52,926 bases of DNA from Micromonospora sp. KC213 (GTDB taxonomy: Bacteria; Actinomycetota; Actinomycetes; Mycobacteriales; Micromonosporaceae), in assembly GCF_004348325.1 (NCBI RefSeq), contig NZ_SMKF01000019.1:1-52926 (forward strand), in the 5' to 3' direction. Under the pieces are notes generated by a model. That model made no database searches and was not told the origin of the DNA. It saw only the letters and a list, made by a program, of their open reading frames with translations. Made by a program: the position numbers and the translations under genes. Of this stretch, positions 1-9,019 are shown piece after piece. Each line of letters opens with the position of its first letter. Within the stretch, counting starts at the first letter, position 1.

Positions 1-463
1 CCGCCATGGTGGGGCGGCCCGCAACGGTGGCGGTGAGCGCGGCGGCCGGTGGCAGCGGCATCGACCGGTGCAGACCGCCCTGACGCAGGCCGATGCCGAG
101 CGCCTTGCCGACAGCCTCCTTCTGGGTCCACAGCGGCAGGAAGTGGTCGGGGTGCGCGGCGACCCAGTCCGCCTCCGGGCCGGAGAACCACCGCCGGGCG
201 AGCTCGGCCGCGGGTAACGGACGGACCTGCTCGATGTCGATGCCCACCGGTCCGTGCCTGGCTACCGCGACCGCTGCCAGGCCCCGGCAGTGGCTGATGG
301 TCAGGTGCAATCCCGGTGCCCCGACGACGTACGGACGGCCCGCCGGCTCCCGGCCGAGCGCGACCTGACGGGCGTCGACGCCGAGCGACCGGCCCGCGGC
401 GTGCCGGGCCAGGTCGTCGGCGCTCATGACGTCGGACAGCCAGACCCCGATCGACTCTGACAT
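1..463 (-). CDS. Sfp-type 4'-phosphopantetheinyl transferase (partial, 3' end outside window)
   Basis: This enzyme would transfer the phosphopantetheine arm of CoA to a carrier protein of a fatty acid, polyketide or nonribosomal peptide synthase in the cytosol. The reverse-strand reading frame is open to the window edge. It contains the family's magnesium-binding motif GIDIEQVRP and, further on, WTQKEAVGKALGIGL, matching the W-x-x-KEA-x-x-K signature. About 154 residues are present out of the usual 220-250, so the C-terminus is missing. The ATG at 463 is used here. An in-frame ATG at 475 would add four residues (MVVV), and neither start has a strong ribosome site. The gene follows the two GH43 genes on the same strand after a 92-base gap with a probable terminator, so it is probably its own unit. 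The partner carrier protein is not in the window. Confidence 0.85.
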   Translation of the reverse strand, partial: MSESIGVWLSDVMSADDLARHAAGRSLGVDARQVALGREPAGRPYVVGAPGLHLTISHCRGLAAVAVARHGPVGIDIEQVRPLPAAELARRWFSGPEADWVAAHPDHFLPLWTQKEAVGKALGIGLRQGGLHRSMPLPPAAALTATVAGRPTMA

Positions 464-526
464 GACGACCACCATGGCACAGTCCCGACCCGATGCGGAG
501 GATGCGCCCGGATGCCGGTGCAGACG

Positions 527-556
527 GCCCGGTGATGGCGTGGGCCACCACCGGGC
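527..556 (-). terminator. Hairpin after the GH43 pair
   Basis: GCCCGGTG (527-534) pairs perfectly with CACCGGGC (549-556) across a 14-base loop. The hairpin lies 12 bases past the stop of the distal GH43 gene. There is no U-tract, as is common in actinomycetes, so the terminator role is inferred from position and symmetry. Confidence 0.45.
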
Positions 557-567
557 GTCGCGCGTTA

Positions 568-2016
568 CTAGCTGGTGATGTGGAAGGTGGCGTCGGCGCG
601 GCCGATGGCGGTGCTGATGGGGTCGAGCCGGAGCAGGTAGTTGTAGTGGCGGAGGTAGCGGTCGGGTGAGCTGTAGGACTGGAACGATGCCGCCGTGGAG
701 TCGGCCAACCCTGGCACCCGGCGGAACGTGGCGGACGCGGCGAAGGCCGCGGTGCCGTCGGCTGCGGCGAGGACCAAGTCGTTGTTGACGTGCCGCAGGT
801 AGTAGCCCGGGTGGTTCACCGACTCGAACGACACGTAGCCGCTGGCCGAGTTGGCCAGCCCGGGTGCGATCCGCCACTGGGCGTCGGCTGCCGGGCTCAC
901 GTTCGGGTCGATGCGGACGTCGAAGTTGACGTGCCGCACGTACCGGTCGGTGAAGTTGTACGACTGCAACCGGTTGATGCCGGGGACGGGGTTGCCGACG
1001 CCGGTGCTGGTCTGGGCCACCCGTGGGATGGTGCCGTCGGGGTTGTGGCTGAGGTACTCCATTGCCAGGGAGCGGCGGAAGTCGCTTCCGCCGGGCAGGC
1101 CGTTGCGGTGGTATGCGATGTACCACTGGCCGTTGTACTCGGCGATCGACTGGTGGTTGGTGCTGACGTTGGTGTAGTCGAGGATGACGCCACGGTAGGT
1201 GAACGGACCCAACGGGCTGGTGGCCGTGGCGTAGTGGATCTGCCCCGGCCAGCCGGTGGAGTACGAGAGGTAGTAGGTGCCGTCGCGCTTGTGCAGGTGG
1301 GGTGCCTCGCCGTAAACGGTCGACCCGGTGATCGTGACGTTCTGGATGGCGCCCGACGTGGAGATCATGTCAGGGTTCAGCCGGACCACCTTCGGTGTTC
1401 GCGTGCCGAAGTACATGTAGGCCTGACCGTCGTCGTCGACGAACACCGCCGGGTCGATGGGCTCCTCGCCGGTGTTGGCGTCGCGTCCCTTTTCGATCAT
1501 GGCCTCACTGCGGGCGTCGACGAAGCCGCTGACGGGGGAGGTGCTTCGCGCCACGCCGATCTTCGTCCGGTCCACCGGCAGGTAGAGGTAGTAGTAGCCG
1601 TTGCGTTCGACGGCCTCCGGCGCCCACGCGTACTGCCGGGCCCAACTGAACCCGCTGAGCGAGAACGGCGCGCCGTGGTCGGTCCAGTTGACCAGGTCGG
1701 CCGACGAGTACACCCGCCAGGCGGTGGAATCCCAGTACGTGCCGCTGTTGGTGGCGTCGTCGGTGGCGTAGATGTACACGCGGTTGTCGGAGACGAGCAT
1801 CGAGGGGTCCGCGGCGAAACGGTTGACGATCGGATTTGCCGCGTGCGCCGGAGTGCTGGGTCCGACGACCAGCGTCCCTGCCGACACCACCACCGCGGTG
1901 GCGAGGTATGCCATGGCCCGTCCGGCCGCCGTCCGGGTGGTGGTCACGATCCGGACGGCGGCCACGCGACACGCCTCCGTGAATGCGGCGGCACGGCCGG
2001 TGAATACTATGGACAT
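568..2016 (-). CDS. Secreted GH43 glycosidase with C-terminal AbfB (CBM42-like) domain
   Basis: This is predicted to be an exported enzyme that removes or cleaves arabinofuranosyl units, as GH43 enzymes do on arabinan or arabinoxylan. Residues about 61-335 form the five-bladed GH43 domain. The expected catalytic residues are visible: Asp70 (AADPS, general base), Asp188 (EPIDPAVF, pKa modulator) and Glu237 (YGEAPH, general acid). Residues about 348-482 are an AbfB arabinose-binding beta-trefoil with repeated YVRH-type motifs. The 59-residue leader ends in a signal-peptide-like stretch before AHA-ANP and is longer than usual. The start is nevertheless supported by AGGAG six bases upstream. That ribosome site overlaps the stop of the preceding gene, so the two are translationally coupled. 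Exact substrate (arabinan, arabinoxylan or arabinogalactan) cannot be read from the sequence. Confidence 0.88.
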   Translation of the reverse strand: MSIVFTGRAAAFTEACRVAAVRIVTTTRTAAGRAMAYLATAVVVSAGTLVVGPSTPAHAANPIVNRFAADPSMLVSDNRVYIYATDDATNSGTYWDSTAWRVYSSADLVNWTDHGAPFSLSGFSWARQYAWAPEAVERNGYYYLYLPVDRTKIGVARSTSPVSGFVDARSEAMIEKGRDANTGEEPIDPAVFVDDDGQAYMYFGTRTPKVVRLNPDMISTSGAIQNVTITGSTVYGEAPHLHKRDGTYYLSYSTGWPGQIHYATATSPLGPFTYRGVILDYTNVSTNHQSIAEYNGQWYIAYHRNGLPGGSDFRRSLAMEYLSHNPDGTIPRVAQTSTGVGNPVPGINRLQSYNFTDRYVRHVNFDVRIDPNVSPAADAQWRIAPGLANSASGYVSFESVNHPGYYLRHVNNDLVLAAADGTAAFAASATFRRVPGLADSTAASFQSYSSPDRYLRHYNYLLRLDPISTAIGRADATFHITS

Positions 2017-2025
2017 GAATGTCTC

Positions 2026-3423
2026 CTAGAGAGTCGGCAGGATCGGGCGGATCGTCCCGTCGGAATGGAACTCCAGGCGATCGATGGCGGCTTCCCGGTT
2101 GGTGCCGTTGCCGGCGGGCACGGCGAACCGGTGATAGGCGACGTACCAGGTGTCACTCCCGGGCGCACGGACCACGGAGTGGTGACCGGTGCCCTTGATG
2201 CCCGCGTCGAGGCGCTTCTGCAACACGATTCCCCGTTTGGTCCACGGCCCCAGCGGCGAGGGCCCGGTGGCGTACGCGACCCGGTAGTCCTCGCTGCGGG
2301 TGTCGTTCTCCGACCACATGAAGTAGTAGACGCCGTTGCGTTCGAACACGAACGGCGCCTCGTTGTAGCCGGCCGGGGTGATGACGCGCACCTGCGCCGG
2401 GTCGAACGAGACCATGTCGTCGTTCAGCGGTACGACCCGGGCGACCCCCTGCCCCCAGTACAGGTAGGAACGCCCGTCGGTGTCGGTGAAGACCATCGGG
2501 TCGATCGCCTGGCCGGAATACTGGCCACTGCGGATCAGCGGCTGACCCAGCGCGTCGCGGAACGGTCCGGTCGGCGAGTCGGCGACGGCCACGCCGAGGT
2601 GCTTGGCCGTGTTGCCGCTGGCGAGCCCGCCGCTGAAGTACAGGTAGTAGCGGCCGTTTTTGGCCGCGACGGCCGGGGCCCAGGCCGAGTTGTCCGCCCA
2701 TGACACATCCGGGCCGTGGTCGAGGATCACGCCGTGGTCCGTCCAGTTCACCAGGTCGGTGGAGGAGAAGGCCTTGTAGTACGTGCCGCTCCAGCTCGCG
2801 TAGCCGTCGGTGGTCGGGTACAGGTAGTAGCGGCCGTTGAGAACCGTGAGGTGTGGGTCGGCGAACAGACCGGGGATGACCGGATTCTTCGTGGTCTTCG
2901 GTGCCCACGGCGCGGCGAGGCGGAACGAACTGTCCGCCCGGAACTGGGGATTGTCCTGGTAGGCGTCGAGCGTGAGCACGAAGTCACGGTGCCGGATCCG
3001 ACGGTCCGGATAGTTGTACGAGACCAGCGAGATCGATCCGGCGACCGATCCGGCGACCGCGCAGAAGGTCGCGTCGGCGCGGAATGTCTGGTCCCCGGTG
3101 TTGGGGTCGACTCGCAGCCGCCAGTCCCGGTGCCGCAGGAACAGCCCGTCCTTGGTCTGGAACGAGTAGCACGTCGGCGAGGCCAGCCCGTTCACGACCG
3201 TGAAGGTGGCGTCCCGTTTGGTCTGGGCGTCGCTGCTGGCGGTCACCGCCGCGAGCTGGCCGGCGTTGTTGAGGTGTCGTACGTACCGGCCCGGATAGTT
3301 GACCGACTCCAGCGACTGGGTGGCGGTGGGCAACGACGCGGCAGCCGTGACGGGTTCCGGCGCGGCGAGCACCGTGCCGGCGATGGCCACGGTGAGTAAG
3401 GCGAGGGCGGAGGCGATTCGCAT
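2026..3423 (-). CDS. Secreted GH43 glycosidase with N-terminal AbfB domain
   Basis: A 465-residue secreted arabinan/arabinoxylan-type GH43 enzyme. The chosen start at 3423 gives a clean signal peptide (MRIASALALLTVAIAGTVLA) and has GAAGGA eight bases upstream. The open frame runs 114 codons further upstream but that part looks non-coding. An AbfB domain lies at about 33-170 (YPGRYVRH, YPDRRIRH repeats), followed by the GH43 domain at about 178-465 with Asp189 (FADPH), Asp308 (AIDPM) and Glu355 (YNEAPF) as likely catalytic residues. The domain order is the reverse of the next gene in the operon, which starts nine bases after this stop. Expression is probably under the LacI-type site about 135 bases upstream. 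Confidence 0.88.
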   Translation of the reverse strand: MRIASALALLTVAIAGTVLAAPEPVTAAASLPTATQSLESVNYPGRYVRHLNNAGQLAAVTASSDAQTKRDATFTVVNGLASPTCYSFQTKDGLFLRHRDWRLRVDPNTGDQTFRADATFCAVAGSVAGSISLVSYNYPDRRIRHRDFVLTLDAYQDNPQFRADSSFRLAAPWAPKTTKNPVIPGLFADPHLTVLNGRYYLYPTTDGYASWSGTYYKAFSSTDLVNWTDHGVILDHGPDVSWADNSAWAPAVAAKNGRYYLYFSGGLASGNTAKHLGVAVADSPTGPFRDALGQPLIRSGQYSGQAIDPMVFTDTDGRSYLYWGQGVARVVPLNDDMVSFDPAQVRVITPAGYNEAPFVFERNGVYYFMWSENDTRSEDYRVAYATGPSPLGPWTKRGIVLQKRLDAGIKGTGHHSVVRAPGSDTWYVAYHRFAVPAGNGTNREAAIDRLEFHSDGTIRPILPTL

Positions 3424-3557
3424 CGGCGGTGTCCTTCGTGACGGTTCGCTGGACGATGACAATGGCCGTCCGGTCCGGCCTTCGGAAAGATCAGCCACGA
3501 CGGTTGTGGCGGTGGACGAAACATCACGTTCTAAGGATTGTCTTCGCTTTTGCGGGG

Positions 3558-3571
3558 TGTTAGCGTTCTCA
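3558..3571. promoter_or_regulatory. Possible LacI-type operator upstream of the GH43 operon
   Basis: TGTTAGCGTTCTCA carries one perfect half of the TGTTAGCGCTAACA type of LacI-family operator; the other half is degenerate. It lies in the divergent spacer between the GH43 operon and the esterase operon. Assignment rests on resemblance and position only. Confidence 0.3.
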
Positions 3572-3729
3572 GCCCCGGATAGGTAGCAGTAAGTGTCGCC
3601 ACGGCGTCCAAACGTGTCGATCGATGAACTCCGGCATAGTGGTGCCGGTGTCGTGGGGCTTTCATCGAGGGTCTGGCGGTCTGAGGGCCACGGTGTCGAC
3701 GCGTCGCCCCATCGCCGGTCGGTGTGCTG

Positions 3730-3836
3730 CTGCCGGCGGCACCGCCTCGCGGGATCTGCCCGCACAGAGCGTCACCACGTACGTCCTGCGCGCCGAGGGG
3801 CGAGTTGACACCGACGACGCCGGCGCCGAGCGGTGA
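3730..3836 (+). pseudogene. C-terminal remnant of a secreted glycoside hydrolase (GH30-like tail)
   Basis: This short frame ends SRDLPAQSVTTYVL followed by about 16 hydrophilic residues and TGA at 3834-3836. A tail of the form LPAxSVTTYV is typical of the last beta-strand of GH30 and some related secreted glycosidases. No signal peptide, catalytic domain or convincing upstream coding continuation is visible in the roughly 300 bases before it. I read this as the end of a deleted gene that once stood between the GH43 operon and the esterase operon. The family call is a pattern match on about 14 residues, so it is tentative. The rest of the 3424-4012 spacer shows only the two operator-like sites. 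Confidence 0.38.
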
Positions 3837-3964
3837 CGTCTGGTCAACCTGGTCGCGTGACCTTACCCGTAGGTCGGTCCAGCGCGCCGATGCCGCCCGG
3901 CGCAGCGAACCGACCGCCTGGCGACCGCCCGATCGACATCGATTCCCATCGCTTCCTATCGTAC

Positions 3965-3978
3965 GGCAAGCGCTTTCC
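3965..3978. promoter_or_regulatory. LacI-family operator ahead of the esterase operon
   Basis: GGCAAGCGCTTTCC is a 14-base palindrome with one mismatch and the central GC/CG core typical of LacI/CebR-type sugar repressor sites. It lies 35 bases before the ATG at 4013, where a bound repressor would block transcription. No regulator gene is adjacent. Confidence 0.55.
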
Positions 3979-4012
3979 GGCTGTATCCGGAGGGCATCGG
4001 GAGGACGATCAC

Positions 4013-5479
4013 ATGGGGCCATCCAAACGCCTGTTCCACACCATCGCCAGGACCGTCGTCGCGATGGCGGTCGCGGCCGCCGCGACCGTCGCGGTGGCGG
4101 CTCCCGCCGACGCCGCGCCCGGAGACGGGTCCACCTCGGACCCGAACATCTCCTTCATCGGTCGCTGGGACCGCAGCTCGACCGCCGCGTTCGCGTCGAA
4201 CTGGGCCGGGGCCTACCTGCGCACCGGCTTCACCGGAACGACGGTGCGGCTCAAGCAGCGCAACGCGGTGGAGTTCTGGGCAAGTATCGACGGCGGGCCG
4301 TTCGTGAACTACCGCAACGTCAGCGGGACGGTGAACCTGACCCCGACCCCGCTGCGCGCCGGCAACCACACGCTGGTGGTCTCCTACCGGCAGCGGGCCG
4401 GCTCGTACAACGGCGACGCCGTGTTCACCGGGTTGGTCCTGGACTCCGGCGCCCGCACGTATCCGCTGCCGGTGGCGCCGAAGCTGGTCGAGTTCGTCGG
4501 GGACTCGATCACCGCGGGCACGGGCAGTTCCCAGCTGGCCATCACGGACTACGCCTGGTTGGTCGGGGAACGGCTCGGCGTGGAGCACACCCAGATCGCC
4601 ATCGGCGGAGCCTGCCTGGTCGCCGCGCCGGACGGTTGCTGGGGAATGGAGCGGCGGTACTTCAACATCGACGCGGGTAGTTCCACGCCGTGGGACTTCT
4701 CCCGCTACCGGGCCGATGCGGTGGTCATCAACCTCGGTACGAACGACGTGGGGCACAGCGTGTCGGGTCCCACCTTCCAGGCGTCGTACACGGCGTTCAT
4801 CCGCAACATCCGCGCGAAGTACCCCCACGCCGCGATCCTCGCGCTGAAGACCTTCCGGGGCCGGTACGTGGCGGAAACCCAGGCCGCCGTGCAGGCGGTC
4901 AACAACTCCGGTGACCGCAACGTCTACTTCGTCAACACCGACGGCTGGCTGACCGCCGAGGGTCTGGGCGACGCCGTGCACCCCAACGACCGCGGTCACC
5001 AGATGATCGCCGACCGGCTCGCCCCGATCGTCGCGGCCCGCCTCGGCACGACCACGCCGACCCGCCAGTACAAGGTGGTCAACCGCAACAGCGGCAAGGT
5101 GTTGGCGGTCAGCGGCAACTCCACCGCCGACGGCGCGGCCGCGGTCCAGGCCACCGACATCGGCGCGGCAGCCCAGCGGTGGCAGCTCGTGGACGCCGGT
5201 GGCGGGTTCAACAAGCTCGTCAACGTGGCCAGCGGCAAGGTGCTCGACGTGAACGCCCGCTCCACCAGCGACGGCGCGGCCGTCATCCAGTACCGCGACA
5301 ACGCCGGCACCAACCAGCACTGGCAGACCGTCCCCGTCGACGGTCACGTCAGGCTCGTCAACCGCAACAGCGGGAAGCTGCTCGAGGTGCCGGGCGGATC
5401 CACCGCCGAGGGGACCGCGCTAGTGCAACGCGGCGACAACGGCGGCACGAACCAGCAGTGGCAACTGGTGATTGGGTGA
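4013..5479 (+). CDS. Secreted CE2-type SGNH esterase with C-terminal ricin-type lectin domain
   Basis: Predicted secreted carbohydrate deacetylase of 488 residues. A signal peptide (about 1-35, ending ADAA) is followed by the beta-sandwich that precedes the catalytic domain in CE2 esterases (about 40-150). The SGNH hydrolase domain (about 155-342) has nucleophile Ser165 in FVGDSITAG, Asn244 in NLGTNDVGH and the Asp320/His323 pair in GDAVHPNDRGH. A ricin B-type trefoil (about 352-488) contains three repeats with QxW ends, which would bind plant polysaccharide. The start was set by the signal peptide and by GGGAGG 8-9 bases upstream; the frame is open further upstream without coding character. 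CE2 members deacetylate xylan or mannan, and the substrate here is inferred. It leads a two-gene operon with a CE12 enzyme. Confidence 0.85.
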   Translation: MGPSKRLFHTIARTVVAMAVAAAATVAVAAPADAAPGDGSTSDPNISFIGRWDRSSTAAFASNWAGAYLRTGFTGTTVRLKQRNAVEFWASIDGGPFVNYRNVSGTVNLTPTPLRAGNHTLVVSYRQRAGSYNGDAVFTGLVLDSGARTYPLPVAPKLVEFVGDSITAGTGSSQLAITDYAWLVGERLGVEHTQIAIGGACLVAAPDGCWGMERRYFNIDAGSSTPWDFSRYRADAVVINLGTNDVGHSVSGPTFQASYTAFIRNIRAKYPHAAILALKTFRGRYVAETQAAVQAVNNSGDRNVYFVNTDGWLTAEGLGDAVHPNDRGHQMIADRLAPIVAARLGTTTPTRQYKVVNRNSGKVLAVSGNSTADGAAAVQATDIGAAAQRWQLVDAGGGFNKLVNVASGKVLDVNARSTSDGAAVIQYRDNAGTNQHWQTVPVDGHVRLVNRNSGKLLEVPGGSTAEGTALVQRGDNGGTNQQWQLVIG

Positions 5480-5490
5480 GGGGAGCAGTC

Positions 5491-6729
5491 ATGCGGGTGT
5501 CGACACGTCAGCTCGCGACACTGATGGCGGTCGTGCTGGCGACCCTGGCCGGCGGTTACGTCGTGACCGGTCAGCTCGCGGTCGCGGCCGCGGCCGGATG
5601 CCGGGTGGACTACCGGGTGACCAGCCGGTGGTCGGGCGGCTTCGGCGCGGACGTCACCGTCACCAACCACGGCGACGCGATCAACGGCTGGACGCTCACC
5701 TGGAACTTCGTCACCGGCCAGGGCGTCACCCAGGCATGGAACGCCACGGTGACCCAGAATGGCGCGGCGGTGACGGCCAGGAACGCCGGCCACAATGGCG
5801 TCATCGGGACCAACGCGACGGTGAACTTCGGGTTCAACGGCTCCTGGACCACGGCGAATCCGGTGCCGCCGACGTTCACCCTCAACGGCACGGTGTGCGG
5901 GGGTGCCGCCACGCCCACCGTGTCGCCCTGCGCCGGGCCGTCGACCCCACCCGCGTCGCCGAGTAGCCCACCGACGTCGCCGAGCAGCCCATCCGCGTCG
6001 CCGGGCCGGGTCACCGTGTGGTTGGCCGGCGACTCCACGATGGCCAACCCGTCCGGCGGCGCTGCCTGCCCGGCCGGCTGGGGTGGCCAGTTCGCCCCGT
6101 ACTTCGCCAACGGCGTCACGGTGGTCAACAGCGCGGTTGGTGGCCGCAGCATCCAGACCTGGCTGTACGACCCGAACGTCACCAGCAACAAGAACTCCGC
6201 CGGTGAGTGCATCGTCAGCCCGGCCACCTACTCGAGCCGTTGGCGGGCCATGCTCGACCGGTCTACCGGGATGAAGGCGGGCGACTACCTGTTCATCCAG
6301 TTCGGCATCAACGACGGGACGAGCACCTGCCCCCGGCACGTGGGATCGGCTCGGTACAAGGAACTGCTGGGGGTGATGGCCCGGGCGGCTCGCGAGCGTG
6401 GCGCCCACCCGGTCTTCCTCACGCCCGTCGCCGCGATCAGGTGCAACGGGAACACGGCGGTCGGCAACCGGGGCTTCCTGACCGAAACGTTCGACGCCGC
6501 CGTCGCGAACGGCAACGTGCCGGTCATCGACCTGCACCGGCTGAGCTACACGCTCTACAACCGGCTCGGTCTGTGCCCGAACAACGGCGACTACACGCAG
6601 GGCCCGGTGGGCGCGTTCTTCTGCAACGACCACACCCACTTCGAGGCGGCCGGCGCCCGGCAGATCGCCGGTGTCGTGGCCGGCGCGGTGCGCAACCAGC
6701 GGCTCGGCCTCGCCGCCTATCTGCGATGA
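5491..6729 (+). CDS. Secreted CBM2 / CE12 rhamnogalacturonan acetylesterase
   Basis: This 412-residue secreted enzyme should remove acetyl groups from the rhamnogalacturonan backbone of pectin. After a signal peptide (about 1-35) there is a CBM2 cellulose-binding module (about 36-133, with the spaced Trp residues of SRWSGGF, NGWTLTW and GSWTT). A Pro/Ser/Thr linker at about 140-168 leads to a CE12 SGNH domain with Ser182 in AGDSTMA, QFGINDG, and Asp380/His383 in DHTHFEAAG. Translation starts 11 bases after the upstream gene's stop, with GAGGGGAG as ribosome site, so it is co-transcribed with the CE2 gene. The CBM2 would hold the enzyme on plant cell walls. The CE12 assignment rests on the GDST and DxxH blocks. 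Confidence 0.87.
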   Translation: MRVSTRQLATLMAVVLATLAGGYVVTGQLAVAAAAGCRVDYRVTSRWSGGFGADVTVTNHGDAINGWTLTWNFVTGQGVTQAWNATVTQNGAAVTARNAGHNGVIGTNATVNFGFNGSWTTANPVPPTFTLNGTVCGGAATPTVSPCAGPSTPPASPSSPPTSPSSPSASPGRVTVWLAGDSTMANPSGGAACPAGWGGQFAPYFANGVTVVNSAVGGRSIQTWLYDPNVTSNKNSAGECIVSPATYSSRWRAMLDRSTGMKAGDYLFIQFGINDGTSTCPRHVGSARYKELLGVMARAARERGAHPVFLTPVAAIRCNGNTAVGNRGFLTETFDAAVANGNVPVIDLHRLSYTLYNRLGLCPNNGDYTQGPVGAFFCNDHTHFEAAGARQIAGVVAGAVRNQRLGLAAYLR

Positions 6730-6750
6730 CGGGTTCCGACAGGAGATGAC

Positions 6751-6787
6751 AGGATCCGCCGGGACGCGGAGCGTCTCGGCGGATCCT
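6751..6787. terminator. Bidirectional terminator between CE12 gene and ctaD
   Basis: AGGATCCGCCGGGACG and CGTCTCGGCGGATCCT form a 16-base-pair stem with one mismatch around a 5-base loop. It lies between two convergent genes, so it can serve both. Confidence 0.8.
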
Positions 6788-6878
6788 GCGCGTACCGCGC
6801 TCAGCGCACTGCCGCCCGCCCGAGCCGCCTCGGGCAGGCACGGCCACGGTGGCCAGTTCCGCCCCGGGGCCTGGTGGG

Positions 6879-8882
6879 CTACCGCTCGTCGGCTCCGGTG
6901 CCGCCCTCGGGCCGTTGCCACCGGTCACCGGGATCTGTTGGGCTACGCTCTCCGCCCCAGGGGTCGCGCTCGGGTTCGTCGGTCTGGTCGAAGCTGGGCC
7001 GTCGGATGTGTTCGGGGTCGGGTACCTCCACCGGTCGCGCTCCGGACTCCGGGGCCGGCTGGTACTCGGTCACCTCCCGAGGGCCGTACGCCCCCTGCCG
7101 CTGGGGCGGTTCGGGAACCCGTTTCTCGGCGTGGAGTTCCTCACGCAGGGTCTGCCGGGGTTCGACGTCGCGTTGCGGCAGGTCGCGGCCGAGGTCGGCG
7201 ACGTGCGGACCGTACTTGGCGTCGAAGGCGGGTCGTTCGGAGCGAATGCGCAGCATCGCGTCGAAGTTGCGTAACGGGGGTGGGCAACTGGTGGCCCACT
7301 CCAGCGAGTTGCCGAAGCCCCACGGGTCCTGCACGGTCACCCGAGGGCCGTAGCGCCAGGACTTCCAGGCGTTCCAGATGAAGAACAGCGTGGAGATGCC
7401 GAGCACGAACGACCAGACGGTGGAGAACATGTGCATTCCGGTGAAGCCGTCCTGGGGCTGGTAGTCGGCGTAGCGGCGGGGCATGCCCTCGGCCCCGAGC
7501 CAGTGGTGGACCAGGAACGTGCCGTGGAAGCCGGTGAACATCGTCCAGAAGTGGATCTTGCCGAGGCGTTCGTCCATGAGTCGGCCGGTCATCTTGGGAA
7601 ACCAGAAGTAGATTCCGGCGAAGAGGGCGAAGACCACGGTGCCGAACACCACGTAGTGGAAGTGGGCGACGACGAAGTAGCTGTCGTGGACGTGGAAGTC
7701 CGCGGGTGGGCTGGCCAGCAGCACGCCGGTCAGTCCACCGAGCAGGAAGGTGACGAGGAAACCGATCGCGAACAGCATCGGGGTCTCGAAGGTCAGTTGT
7801 CCCTTCCACAGGGTGCCGAGCCAGTTGAAGTACTTCACCCCGGTCGGTACGGCGATGAGGAACGTGGTGGCGGCGAAGAACGGCAGCAACACCTGGCCGG
7901 TGGTGAACATGTGGTGCGCCCAGACGATCATGGAATAGCCGGCGATGAAGATCGTGGCGGCGACCATGCCCTTGTAGCCGAAGAGCGGCTTGCGGGAGAA
8001 GACCGGGATGATCTCGGTGACGATGCCGAAGAACGGCAGCGCGATGATGTACACCTCGGGGTGGCCGAAGAACCAGAACAGGTGCTGCCAGAGCATCGGC
8101 CCGCCGGTGGCCGCGTCGTAGACGTGGGCGTTGAACAGCCGGTCGGCCATCAGTGCCAGCAGGGCGGCGGCGAGCAGGGGAAAGACCAGCACCACCAGGA
8201 GGCTGGTGATCAGCATGTTCCAGGTGAAGATCGGCATCCGGAACATGGTCATGCCGGGGGCGCGCAGGGTCAGGATCGTGGTGATCAGGTTGACCGCGCC
8301 GAGGATGGTGCCCAGGCCGGAGACGGTCAGCCCGACGACCCACATGTTCGCGCCCACGCCGGGCGAGTGCTCGACGCTGCTCAGCGGGGTGTAGGCGGTC
8401 CAGCCGAAGTCGGCCGAGCCGCTCGGGGTCATGAACCCGCCCATGACCATCAGCCCGCCGAAGAGGTACAGCCAGTACGCCAGGGCGTTGAGCCGGGGGA
8501 ACGAGACGTCGGGTGCGCCGATCTGGAGCGGCACGATGTAGTTGGCGAATCCGAACGCCGCCGGGGTGGCGAACAGCAGCAGCATCACGGCACCGTGCGA
8601 GGTGAACAGCTGGTTGTACTGCTCGGCGGAGAGGAGCTGCATTCCGGGCCGGGCCAACTCGGCCCGGATCAGCAGCGCCTCCACCCCGGCGGCGACGAAG
8701 AACCCGAACGACGTGAGCAGGTAGAGCAGTCCGATCTGCTTGTGGTCGGTGGTGGCCAGGAACTTGATCAGCGATGCGCCGGGCAGCGGCCGCCGCAGCG
8801 GCCCCGGATAGCCGCCGGACATGGCCGGAACGAGCACCGCCGGCCCGTGGTCCCGTGCCGGCTGCGCCGTCCGATTCGACAT
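6879..8882 (-). CDS. ctaD: Cytochrome c oxidase subunit I (aa3-type), extended C-terminus
   Basis: Catalytic subunit of the terminal aa3 oxidase, a multi-spanning membrane protein that binds heme a and the heme a3/CuB centre. Family blocks are clear: [10 protein letters not shown] (CuB His and the cross-linked Tyr), WAHHMF (two CuB His) and HFHYVVFG (heme ligands). The protein is 667 residues. Actinobacterial CtaD usually ends near 560-590, so about 80-100 charged, Pro-rich residues form an unusual cytoplasmic tail. The ATG at 8882 has GAGG eight bases upstream. No other oxidase subunit (ctaC, ctaE, qcr genes) is nearby. It may therefore be a second, stand-alone copy, which the window cannot prove. 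A GGGGC-GAAT-GCCCC hairpin sits in its leader at 8912-8925. Confidence 0.95.
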   Translation of the reverse strand: MSNRTAQPARDHGPAVLVPAMSGGYPGPLRRPLPGASLIKFLATTDHKQIGLLYLLTSFGFFVAAGVEALLIRAELARPGMQLLSAEQYNQLFTSHGAVMLLLFATPAAFGFANYIVPLQIGAPDVSFPRLNALAYWLYLFGGLMVMGGFMTPSGSADFGWTAYTPLSSVEHSPGVGANMWVVGLTVSGLGTILGAVNLITTILTLRAPGMTMFRMPIFTWNMLITSLLVVLVFPLLAAALLALMADRLFNAHVYDAATGGPMLWQHLFWFFGHPEVYIIALPFFGIVTEIIPVFSRKPLFGYKGMVAATIFIAGYSMIVWAHHMFTTGQVLLPFFAATTFLIAVPTGVKYFNWLGTLWKGQLTFETPMLFAIGFLVTFLLGGLTGVLLASPPADFHVHDSYFVVAHFHYVVFGTVVFALFAGIYFWFPKMTGRLMDERLGKIHFWTMFTGFHGTFLVHHWLGAEGMPRRYADYQPQDGFTGMHMFSTVWSFVLGISTLFFIWNAWKSWRYGPRVTVQDPWGFGNSLEWATSCPPPLRNFDAMLRIRSERPAFDAKYGPHVADLGRDLPQRDVEPRQTLREELHAEKRVPEPPQRQGAYGPREVTEYQPAPESGARPVEVPDPEHIRRPSFDQTDEPERDPWGGERSPTDPGDRWQRPEGGTGADER

Positions 8883-9019
8883 CTCGCTCGCCTCACCCTG
8901 GTATTGGAGATGGGGCGAATGCCCCTTACATTGCTAAACGGAGTAATGCCACACTACCGGCACGGATCGGTCCCGTGCGTCGGATGCGGGTGAGCCACCC
9001 GACCAGCGGCTTCACCCCG

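Noticed and set aside
790..2703. Long plus-strand open frame (637 codons) opposite the GH43 genes
   Set aside because: It spans two well-supported minus-strand genes and has no domain character; long antisense frames are expected at this GC content.
3424..3765. N-terminal extension of the AbfB-GH43 gene to 3765
   Set aside because: The extension is Arg/Ser-rich without coding character, and a signal peptide with a good ribosome site starts at 3423.
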